Source of the DNA: Chrysaora quinquecirrha
Lineage: Eukaryota; Cnidaria; Scyphozoa; Semaeostomeae; Pelagiidae
Direction: 5' to 3'
Length of the DNA: 64,000 nt
Assembly (NCBI GenBank): GCA_014526335.1
Contig: JACTAT010000010.1
Span: 2,461,943 to 2,525,942, forward strand
This document shows, in pieces, positions 37,063 to 47,700 of the stretch (its first letter is position 1; every line of letters begins with the position of its first letter). The position numbers were made by a program, and so were the translations under genes. A model generated the notes under the pieces. It did not search any database, was not told where the DNA came from, and saw only the letters and a list, made by a program, of their open reading frames with translations.

Positions 37063-37170
37063 CAGCACAGCTAATTGTAACATCAGAACTGTTTGCAAGA
37101 TTTGGGCAAGTGAAATAGCAATTTACAGAAATTTGAGAAATTGACATTGGTTCAGAAACACCAGTTGAAA

Positions 37171-39052
37171 ATGCTACGAAATATTGCAACACTAAGGTCT
37201 TCTTTTATGAAGATTTCAAGTGAAGAAGTTATCGCGTCATTGCGGAAGGTAGGTTCAAATTTTCTTTTCATTTTTCTTCCCTATTTTCTTCCCTGTTTCA
37301 TGCTTTTTGTGCTTTTTGAAGCTTGAAACGTTATAGGTTTCTTCTTTCTGGAGTAGGAACTCTACAAAATCGTAAATTCGTCAAGAGAATTGCTGAGAAT
37401 TTTAAGCATTTTCAATTTTATTTTTGAGTGATTTCGTAGTATAGTACCGTTTTGGGCGTATGATAATCTGACGTTTTGACTCGCAAATCTCAAAAGCTAC
37501 ATTAATAACATTAATAAAACACGACTTCCTCCTTGATTCTTATCGAAAGAAAGATCTTCTTAGGATCATTTTTTTCTATTTTGATTCATTATAACTTTCT
37601 TTCATAGAAATTTAATTTTGTCTCTTTTTGTATAGCCTCTCAAAAGTTGCACCACAGTCAGATCGGTCTCCACTGCAAGACCTCGCATCATACCACAGAT
37701 CTGCATCACTGCAGTCCGGCAGCTGCATTCCATAAACAGCAATGCAGGACAATCAAATTTCCCAATTGTATCACTGCAACCTAAAATCGTGAGTCTGTTG
37801 CCTGGGGAAAAGTGGAAGGTTCAAGATGGGAGCTTTACCGTGAAAATGTTGGATCGACTGAAAGAAATCTCACAAGCTCAAGAACTTCTTTATGATGTTT
37901 ATGTTAAAGAGCAAGGATGGGTTTTCGAAGAAAGCAATCCCACAGGTAATTGTTTTGTGACTTAAGCTTGAGTCTTCAGGGGTGATTTTCATGGGGTAAT
38001 TCACTCCTTGGAATCTCGTACAAACTCAACTGGACCCTTTAACAGGGACCGGTTTTTTTAGATATTCTTATAATAAGAAATTATTTATTTTGTTATTTTC
38101 TTATTCATAAATTCAAACGAAAATAACTTTATTTACTTATCATACTTATATCTGCTTCACGCTAAGATACAATGCAAGAATGATATCTTGTAAGTATAGT
38201 AAAGTCAGTTTAGCGATTTTATGTAATTCATGTCGATCTCACCAAGCATATTACATCGTTCCCTAACCGTCTGTTCAAAGGGAAGGGGTGGGGTGGGCAA
38301 TCTTACTTATCAACGAAATCGCTATCGACGTGTAAAGGCTGTTGATCACTCGCAAGCTTATATACCGTATACTGCCTTGGGTCCTAACTTATGCAGTACT
38401 GCAATTCTAACTTTCCACAAAATACATTCCATTCTAAAACAATGTATCACGCTTATATCCTTTCTCCTGGGGTATGGGTATGGGGTATGGAATTATTTAT
38501 TTATTAAGAAATTGCATTTCTCTCGCAGGATTCCGTGTTGGTAACAGTGGAAACAACAAAATTCTGACAGACGACCTCGAGTCCAATTCCACATGGTTTG
38601 GAGTCACATTCCAAGGCCACGTGGTTGCTTGCATGAGACTGGTCCACAGAAACGAGAACGGACAATTTGATATCACGAGATACCCTGACTCTGAAAAACC
38701 TTTAACAAGACATGTACTTTCCCCGTCTGTAAACCCAGAGCTTCTTGAACTGCAAAGGATAGCAGTAAGCCCTCTATTTAGAAAGACGGGGGTCATGACT
38801 ATGATAATGAAAATGGTTTTTGAGTATGCCTCAGAACAAGACTGTGGTCTTATTGGTGCTACGGGATCCAAGCCTATAATAAAAATGTTCGATAAGATCA
38901 AAGGGGTTGTCATTGATGATGAGTTTGACTACGGTGATGGAGAGAAGACGACGTTATTGTACATGTCAAAGGACATTTTAGAGAGAGTTATTTCCATGTT
39001 GTCCAGCAGAAAGCAGAGCTCCTCTCGAATAAAGATTTACCAAGCAAGATAG
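37171..39052 (+). CDS. GNAT-fold, acyl-homoserine-lactone-synthase-like acyltransferase, probably mitochondrial
   Basis: Three exons (37171-37248, 37636-37945, 38529-39052) have matching phases and encode 303 residues. Residues 1 to about 60 are rich in Arg/Ser/Thr/Ala with almost no acids and include RQLHSI, as in mitochondrial presequences. The remainder has a LuxI/FeeM-like order: an acidic YDVYVKEQGW segment, WFGVTFQGHVVACMRLV (substrate-side strand and RL motif), ELQRIAVSPLFRKTGV (comparable to the E-x-SRF-V block and acyl-CoA loop), and a C-terminal GATGSKPIIKMFDKIKG. By family knowledge such enzymes transfer an acyl group to an amino-acid-type acceptor; the substrate here is unknown. 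ATG choice follows the TATA box spacing. An AATAAA lies near 39927. A plain GNAT acetyltransferase remains possible. Confidence 0.75.
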
Positions 39053-39129
39053 AACGTGTCTCTAAAGCATGCGAGGCTTGGCCTCGTTTCCACGTTGCTG
39101 GCAAGTTGAGATGTGTTGAAAAACAGTCA

Positions 39130-39830
39130 TCAAAGTACCCAGCGTACGGGACAGTTCTTGTACAATTGTGGGTATTGAGTCTTTACGAGATTTTTCGAAA
39201 CAGCTATCTTCTTTAAAATAACTTCGTCAAGATTATCTATAAAGCTGTTATCTTCGTAAAAACTATCTTTGTATGGATTATTTTCAAAGCTCGTAACAAA
39301 TTCTTTCGTACCAAGTATTTTCGACACTTATACTCGTAAAAAAACCTTTGCTTGGGTTATTTTCGACAAAGCTACCGTTAAAAGCATCTTCGTAAACATT
39401 ATTGCCGAAACTCTTATCGTCGTAATAAATACCGTCGTAACAATTGTCCTCCTTACAAATACCTTCAGAATGGTTATTTTCACGTAGGGTAATAATTGTC
39501 GATTTGCTTTAATTGCCGAAACTCTTATCGTCGTAATAAATACCGTCGTAACAATTGTCCTCCTTACAAATACCTTCAGAATGGTTATTTTCACGTAGGG
39601 TAATAATTGTCGATTTGCTTTCATAGCGGTTGTCCTCGTAACCATTGCTGTCGTTAGTCGTTGCGGCTTATATTCGTTGCTATTATTTTCGTAATAAAAT
39701 AACGAATATCTTCGAAACCCGCATCTTCGTAACTATTATCTTCGTACCATCGCACCGGTCCTGTTATTACTTTCGTAACCATTACCTTAATACTAAATAT
39801 CTTCGTAAGGATTTTTTTAGATTATCAGAA
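39130..39830. repeat. Degenerate TCTTCGTAAC-type repeat with an exact 111-bp tandem duplication
   Basis: Words such as ATCTTCGTAA, CGTCGTAAC and ATTTTCGTAA recur throughout. Positions 39401-39511 are repeated almost exactly at 39512-39619 (both start ATTGCCGAAACTCTTATCGT). It follows the GNAT stop codon and may be within its 3' UTR. Confidence 0.7.
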
Positions 39831-40493
39831 TTTTAGCCTTGCAAAAATTGTACCAATCTCTGGTATAGTATTTTCTTGTAAATATAGCCAATTATGTCTT
39901 AGCTACTGTAAAACAAATTATGTCTGAATAAAAAATATTTTTGTACATAATAATTTTTCTATAGAAAGAAAGTATAATATAGACAATGGTAATGTATTAT
40001 TTAATATTTGTATAGATTTTATTAGCTACATGTATGTCCGTTTTATTGATTTGATAATACGTAATAAATTCATTTTTTGGTTGTGTTTATTCAGTGGGCG
40101 AACGAGGGAGTCAATTTGAACACTAGAAAGAAGGCAAGCCAAGCAAATATAAAAACTTATTGTAGACCGAACGTTGTGTTGGGGCACATTTATGGGAAAG
40201 AGCTTTTACAACCGAAAAACTTGAAATCTTATCGTGAGGAGAACCGTCTTCGCTATTTTATTTTCTGTGCTCTGAATGCCATCTCAGCAGCACTCTTGTG
40301 ATCATTGAACTGCTTGTGATTGGTTGATTTAACATTTCACAAAAATTTTCTTAATTTTGACTAAAAAGACCTTGGAAGGATTTGCGCATTTGAGTCTTCG
40401 CGCACACTCGCAAAGTATAGAGGATTCCGAAAGATGACGGCTCTTTCTGTCAGCCTTTGTTCATATAAGTATTTTCGTGGGGAATTCTGGGAA

Positions 40494-40620
40494 TATTCTC
40501 AAAGAGGTCTGGGTCGGTGCGACATTTTTCTGGAAAATGGTAGATATACTAACTAAGGGAATCCTCTCAATGTGCAACGACCTAGATTGCAACCGCTTTA
40601 CGAGAGGTAGTCTAGCAGAT
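40494..40620. repeat. Family C fragment (left arm)
   Basis: It contains CAAAGAGGTCTGGGTCGGTG, TTTCTGGAAAATGGTAGATA and AAGGGAATCCTCTC, as in the left arm of family C. The right arm is absent. Confidence 0.6.
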
Positions 40621-40832
40621 TTTACTTCTAGTTCATGAATACGAATACGTGGGGAAAGGAATCTGTGATTTGTTGGGGAGATGAGAGGAGGTAAGTCTTC
40701 GGGAAACGACGAATTTCTCGGGCGTGGGGCCAAAAGTCATGCGCACTAGTGAATTTTCTCCTAGATGCTTTCTTTCTGTAAACATAACAAAATCTGAGCA
40801 ATGGCGGCACAGCAAACAGGAATTCTGAGGTG

Positions 40833-41000
40833 CTATGGCGTTGTGGTGTAATCCAGCTGACTCATGGTGTCAGAAGCTCAGTGTAGTCAGGGTTTGAGCC
40901 CAGCCATGGTAGCGTCACGGCCAGGGTCAAGGTCTTGATTAGTTAACCTACTACTGTGATCCTAGCAACTGGCGCTAAAACACCATTTCACCTTCACCTA
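40833..41000 (+). repeat. SINE-like, possibly tRNA-derived repeat, copy 2
   Basis: It shares GGTGTCAGAAGCTCAGTGTA, a GGGTTTGAGCCC B-box-like block, GGTAGCGTCACGGCCAGG, TTGATTAGTTAACCTAC, CTGGCGCTAAA and TTTCACCTTCACC with the copy at 8185-8350. The 5' part GCGTTGTGGTGTAATCCAGC could correspond to an A box. Confidence 0.6.
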
Positions 41001-42660
41001 TACAGCACTGAACAAATTCTGAAAATGCAGTACATTCTTAGTGTTGAAACCCAATACTCAATGCATATAGACTTTCCAAACTGTAAAAGGATGCATCAGT
41101 GTATCAAAATCAGTCCAGTGCTTGTTGGATGTTATACTCTGCAATGTTTTCACTCCCTACATTTGATTAGCCAAAATTGCTCTGCATGTTTAATATCTTC
41201 CTGTTTTTCCAGTAAGAGAATACCAAACCTGACTCATTTAGAAAAGTATTTTAACACAGAAAAACTGAAAGAAATCTCATTTAATAAAACTTCTGCAACA
41301 TTGTTATTGCTCTTGTTGCAACCCACAAGCCTTTGTCTTATACAATGCAATGCCAAACATTGAAACAGTCAGAAAAAGGTAAAAAAAAAACAAGAGATTT
41401 CAGCACCAAGTCTGAAATCAGAAAACAGGTAATTGCAATAACCAGCAGAAACATTTTGGGCATACCTCAAAGCTACTATGCTTGAAATGTTTCCACTGTT
41501 CTCAAGACTAAAACAGGTAATTGCAATTATTTGTATGTTGGGTTGGCTGGCTAAAAGCAAAAACTGTTTGAAAGACACTCAGTGGTATAAAAGGAGTTCT
41601 TTTAGGTTAGGTTTTCTTTTGGGTCAGAAGCCCTTTTAATAAAATCTCATTCAAATCATCCTCTTGATGAAATTTTCAATACTCGTCAACAACAAACTAT
41701 TGCATTTTTCTAAATTTGGGGTGTTCTTTTTCATCAGAAGTTTACCCCACACCATGTAATCTAGAGGTATTATACTGAAGAATGCATCAACAGTTTAGTT
41801 GGTTTGCCTGGATTGACCTTCATCCACTTTCATTCAACTGAATAGTTGTATTGTACTTGTAGACTATTAAGTTTTCTAGTGTTATTTCTTGAAAAGTGAC
41901 AGATTTAAAGTTTTTTTTACATTAATAAGTTTTTTTATGAGCATTGTGTTTATAAAATTCTACACATTATGGCCATCACCCCTCATCTTCCTTCCAGGTA
42001 ATAAGTAACTGAACCACTAGACTACTAGGACAGACGGTCTAGAGATCTACGCAGACAGGCGTACGCGTAGGCCATAGGAATAAATTCCTTTTTTTTGTTG
42101 CAAACTGCTATGGCCTATGATTCCTCTCGCGTACTGTTTCCATTTTGCCACAGTAACTTCCTACTCTCTGTTCCAAAGACAAGGTAAAAAATAACTTCAG
42201 AATTGCTACGCGTACAGGTTGGATTATATCCGTGCCGAACGATTACATGTTTACATCCCTCTGTAATGACACTAGATGAACTACAGACAACACAACACAC
42301 AACGGCAATTTTCAGCGGGAAGGCAAGTGGTCAGCGGAAAAGCATGTCTCAGTGCGCAAGGACACTTCGCCCCTAAACGCTGATTCGTTGAAGACAAACC
42401 ATTTTTTCTTTTGTTTAAAACAAAAGAGCAATGATCACGTCTCCCCAACAAGATATTAAATGTTATGAATATCTGTAGAGACAACAAGATGCAAGTAACT
42501 CTAAAAAAAATGAAAGTACTTGATATAATGCCTCTAAAAGCAGGTAAACTGGGAATTGAAGTCTTTGGTTAAAGAGCCCAAATCCAGGTATGTTAACACA
42601 CAATTTAATGAGTACATTTGTATTTAATAAGAAAATTATCAAAAGAAAGCCGGTAATTTT
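41001..42660. other. Intergenic, mostly unrecognised
   Basis: A family D fragment (CAGCAGAAACATTTTGGGCA) lies near 41440. Otherwise AT-rich sequence. A 135-residue open frame at 40956-41363 starts inside the SINE-like repeat and has no recognisable motifs. Confidence 0.4.
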
Positions 42661-42681
42661 TTTATTGCTAAAAATCTTTTC

Positions 42682-43233
42682 TTAGAACTCGTCTTCGTTT
42701 ACATCAAAGTCGATCATCGCTTTTTCAAGCTGATACCATCTTCCTAAAAATCCAATATCTACAAATCGCTCTTTCATCGATAGCCATCTTGGCTTCGTGT
42801 AATAACAATTTCGATCGAATATATCACTGTCATTAGAATATTTTTCCTTCAATACAAGTGTAAAAACTCCAAAGTTTATACTCCTCAGTCTGTTCTGATA
42901 ATAACACTCTATTAGATCTCTAACATAAGAATCTGAATTCTTGTTTCGTATCAAACTGCTAACTTGTGTAAGCTGACCAGAGCTTTCCAAAAGCGCATCA
43001 ATATATGAGGTGAAGCTCGGGTTGTTCGTCCAAGCGTAGCTGCCTAGGCCCAGTGCAGAGAGTTGAAATATAACTCTTATTGGCTTTTCTTTTGCGTAAG
43101 TAAATGCAGAAAAGAAAACTGCTTTATAGTCTTTCACTAAATAATATACTTTTGCAAGTCTTCCTTGTTTTAAGCTTTCAAACTGAGGAAAAAGAGCGTG
43201 GTTTAATTTTGTCACTCTTCTCCAGGTAGCCAT
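42682..43233 (-). CDS. TIMM29: TIMM29, TIM22-complex inner-membrane subunit
   Basis: A single uninterrupted exon encodes 183 residues. TIMM29 is a metazoan subunit of the TIM22 carrier translocase in the inner mitochondrial membrane. It stabilises the complex and contacts TOM. The recognisable core is here: an LLESSGQL block followed by IRNKNSDSYVRDLIECYYQN, then RSINFGVFTLV, NCYYTKPRW, and the hallmark VDIGFLGRWYQLEKAM followed by DFDVNEDEF. One hydrophobic stretch (about residues 50-68) fits the single membrane span. The protein stops right after the DEF motif, whereas the human protein has a longer C-terminal tail. AATAAA occurs on the minus strand at about 42666-42661. The start faces DNALI1 160 bp away. 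Confidence 0.93.
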   Translation of the reverse strand: MATWRRVTKLNHALFPQFESLKQGRLAKVYYLVKDYKAVFFSAFTYAKEKPIRVIFQLSALGLGSYAWTNNPSFTSYIDALLESSGQLTQVSSLIRNKNSDSYVRDLIECYYQNRLRSINFGVFTLVLKEKYSNDSDIFDRNCYYTKPRWLSMKERFVDIGFLGRWYQLEKAMIDFDVNEDEF

Positions 43234-43393
43234 CTTGAAATCAGCAATTATGAGTTGGCCTCAGAATCAAACAGTCTCGTTTTGCTGTCTCGAAGGGAAC
43301 AGCTCATAGCAACAGTGTAAGCAACTGAGTCAATTCTGCAAGAAGATCAACCAATCTTAATTTCAAGTTTCCTCCAAACTGACTTAATAAAAG
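43234..43393. promoter_or_regulatory. Compact bidirectional promoter region, TIMM29 / DNALI1
   Basis: Only 160 bp separate the two opposite start codons, so both 5' UTRs and core promoters must overlap unless upstream exons exist. No TATA box is evident. Bidirectionality is inferred from the geometry. Confidence 0.55.
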
Positions 43394-44667
43394 ATGATTC
43401 CACCAAGTGCATCACTTGTAAAGTATGACAACCCTGTGCTGGTCAGCAGGAACACAGACAAGAAATCTCCAAGGGTAAGAAAAAGTAAACTTTCCCCCAA
43501 AATATCTGGTTGTTGTTGTCTGTATCTTCACTCTCTAGATGGTCTATATTCCTTGTCTTTTTCTTTTGTGTTGTTCTTTTTTCTTCAAAATTTACTTTGC
43601 TTCGCCCTACCTTTGTTCCTTCTGGGTTCAGTTTCAGGGTATCTTGGTTCTGAAAGGAGAGTGGGTAGGGGTGATGGGTAGACGCACTACAGTACATAAG
43701 TCCCACTACTTTGCTCTATGTTGTTGTTGTTGTTTTCTACAATCGCTCAGTATGGAATGACAAATCAAAATAAGGGGAATGTAAACTAGAGAACCATGTC
43801 ATGAGTCTAGGTGATGGGGTTATTGTTGTGGTCACGTGACCTCTATAAACAATGGCTACAGGGGCTAAAAGCATACAGAACACCAAGCGTTATTCACCAA
43901 TTCATGTCTTTTGATGGTTTAAATAGGCATCAACAGACCGTTACATATACATTTCCTGCAAATATGAAATAAAGAGAGTTTGCAGCTTAAAACCCCCACT
44001 GCAGAGTTGGGCAATTGCACACCCAAGTTTTTCAATAGAACAATAGGCTAACAATAGGATTAAACAATAGAAAGGGACTCTTGCGCTTTCAAGGTCTTGT
44101 TGAAAAAGGCCATACTCTGCAAACCGGTTAAAACTCAAGGGGCACTCCACTCCTATTGATGCCTGACGTATGCCTTGGAGCCAGACTGGATTTTCTGCAG
44201 ATTGCGCAGTGAAGTGCTTGGTTGAAAACTATAATTGCACGGAGAAGTTCTTCGGACAGATAATGAGGAAAAATCCAGTCTGACCTGGGGGTCCAGTCAG
44301 TTTGAGGTTGCAAGTGTTTTGGGCCATTATCACTTGTCAACACAATAAAAAACCTGTCTAGTCTAGTGTGGCTCTTCGTAATCACATTCTTGCTTGTCTT
44401 GGTTCCTTACAAGCAGCCTTTGTTGTGACAACACTGGAACCTTTGTTAAGAGAATCAATTTTGGGGAAAATCTTCTCTATTGTTCTATTGTTTTCATCAA
44501 CACACTTTTACTTTAATGGCATTATGCTGATGCTATAGTGGTTAATGTTTGTGGCTAGGGGGATTTCCCAGCATTCATTCTACTAAACAGGGTCTGCTAT
44601 TGTTTTCATAATAAAATTTTGCCAGCTGAGTAACCTGGAAACATTCAGTTTTTTCATTTCAAATAGC

Positions 44668-44710
<43 letters not shown>

Positions 44711-47700
44711 TCAACAACAGTGTGATATGACATAGTCATTGAACTGGACAATATGCAAAGGTTTTATAAGAGAATGCCTTAATTTTTGCTGAGCCTCTTT
44801 ATTCTTGCAGATATTCAATTTTGAGCCTAAATTTATTCAAATTATTATTATAACAGTTTTCATTCATTGAAACTTTGCTCAGAACTCACAGGAAGCAACA
44901 CTTATTTCCCACTAGCAGTGGAAACAAAAATCATGACAAACTTACCAGTTGTAAGAAAAGCGCAAACAAAACTAAAAATCACACTTTTCACGAAGTTTTA
45001 CTCTTGGAAACCTTTCAAGAAACTTTTAATTTGTTGAAATTGCCAAAGCTTTAATTAACCCTACTGTAGTTGATGGACCTAAGTTTCTCATAAGAAATGT
45101 GCATACTCACGTTTTTCATAATCAATAGAAAATCTGAAGCAAATTTTACCTAAATTTGATACTGAATTTGTGCCTTTCCATCGTCGAAATTTCTAAGTTG
45201 TTACATCAAATCTTCATACGGTTCTTTTCCTTTCAATGAAATCATTTGAATCAACACTACCACTGTAAATACTTGCTTTACTACTGCTCCATTTAAACGT
45301 CCGTTAAAAGCTGATAGATGCCGAAAGATCGTTTGATACCTTTCTTTCCTTTATTCCTTTAATCTGCCTCCAGTCTCTAACGTTTAATCTCTAAGAAGCA
45401 TGCTTTTGTACAGGTGCTTATGTCCGTGAGGCTCCCAGCCTGCTTTTCTTGTGCCGCTCTTAATGATCGCTCTAAGCCGCTTATCCGAAGAAGTCTTCGA
45501 GGAGCTCTTTTCGTCTCGCACCCCTTAGAGTATCAATCAACGTTAGTAATAGGCCGAAAAAATTGACGAAGGCAGAGTATATACCCACGTTGCACACCCT
45601 TAATTAAAAAGTGATCTGGAGATCTGGAGAGCTAATTTACGCTGGGAAAACAAAACTAATGATATAGCGGCGCAACGATTTTAGCCATTGATCATTACAT
45701 CTTGGGGCAACGAGCGATTTCTTAGGCGCATGTAATACCATTGGCAGTACATACCAAACATCAAAATTGCGAAAAACAGCAGAAAGTTCTTAGGATTTAG
45801 AAAAAAAGCTTTTTTAAGTATGTCCAGAAATGTTACCGCCATTGCTCGCAATTTGAAGTTTTGTACAACTCAAAGAATATTCACATACCAAACACTTAGT
45901 TTCGAAACGGCAGCGTCTTAAAGCGTCTTAAGGCCTTCTCGTTCTATGTCCTGAGGCCGCTTCTCTTCACCAGCTGGCCTTTTCCTTGATTTCTATCTTA
46001 ATTTCATACGTATGCAAATTTTGAACTTGGATACGCACGTTGTTATAAGCAAAAGAACATGAACATGTCGTTTGAATCATTCGATTTGTTTTGGCAAAAG
46101 TATGTTTTCATCTTCTGTTTATTATTAGCATATATTTCACTTTTAATTTATAATCATCATTCACTACAAGCCTTGGTACCCGCCGATATCGGGTTTGAAT
46201 ATTCAAGCGTTTCTGTAAAAATAGCAAACAATTCGAAAAAATAGCTAGCTACAATTCCTCCGATTCGTAATAAAGTTTATTCTTTCTTCAAATGGTATTT
46301 CGTCATTTTGCTTATCTTTCGCTATCATTTTATCAAAATTCGTCGGGCAAGTCTTCAATTTCCATTATTTCCTTACATTTGCTGCTCATTCCACCGTGTT
46401 TTTGTGTCATTTTTTGCCGTAAAAATTGATAGGGACCGGGACCGGCTGAAGAGAAAATGGTGGGGTAACTGATTAGTCAACTTGAGTGGGGTAACCAAAA
46501 ATACCTTGAACATATTTAGGGTTGGGTTACTTTTTCTGCTTTTTAATGACGGGGTGAAGAAAATTTTAGACTGAAAATTGGTGGTATAAAATTCTTTTGA
46601 TGGTGCAAATACTTTATCTTCAGCCCCTACCCCGACCATAAATAATGACCGCTACCTTAATAATACTGCATTTTTATGTACAATAGTTATTTTGGGCATC
46701 TAGCTTTGCCTTTGCAGTGATATTGGTGTCGATATTGTTCACTTATGCTACTGTGATTTTCTCGGAGTGAAATTTCACTTGTACACTATATTTATTTGCC
46801 AGAGCTTTTGATTGCCTAAGCGTGTAAGTATAGCACTGTGTTTTAGCAGTTTGCTTACAAAATTCGTCCAACAAATTCCGACCCCCTGGTCAGCTCGGCC
46901 GTCGGCGACTCCGCATATAAATATCCGTTCGGTCGTGAATGCATCATGCTTCGGAGCGCCAGAGAGAGTGTTCTGTCTCCCTGTCCTCCATGTCCTGGAC
47001 TACCAGCTGTTTCGCCATGCCGATTAGCTACCATTCCTCTTATTAGCAGCATACAATCGTTTTGTCCTCTTAAGCGATCTTTTCATCGCCTTCTTTTAAA
47101 CATTCGTTAAAATGTTTCTTCATAATTATTGTTTAATTACATTTTCACAAAGTTACTGTTGCAAATTTCACCTTTCGTAGACCCGCAAAATTAAAAATTG
47201 ATGTAAAATTTGCTATTTTATTGTACACCGAAAACCGTTAATTAGGTTACGGATGTTATAATGAGGTCCTTCGTTTGTTTTTCTAAGCTCTTCCTTGATT
47301 ATTTCTTCACACAGCTGAATTTGAGCGTTCTGGTATATTTTAGAGCAATCCAGGTGCTTAGACTCATAAAAAAGTAGTAGTTTGTAGCTTCTGCTCTGCA
47401 TCAACCTGTTAAGCCCCACAATCTGGAAAATTGCCTCTTTTCCAAGGAATACGGTCTATTCCAGCAATTTTCTACTTAAATAAACTCAATGCTTCCTCCT
47501 TGCCCCTTTATCCCAAAAACGATGTTAGTGGTTAAGCAATACAACTGTTGTTCGAAACAACATTGTAACGGGGGAGAAGAGGGAATCCATAAATAATGGA
47601 AAAACTATTCGCGGTGTGCCAATATATTTTGTCCAAGGTTGTAGTTGTCTGTGTGTCTATCTATGCTCTCATAGGCTATGGTTTTCAACTAAAACTCGTG

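Noticed and set aside
38497..38913. 138-residue minus frame opposite the GNAT gene
   Set aside because: Antisense shadow of exon 3, which has family motifs and correct splice phase on the plus strand.
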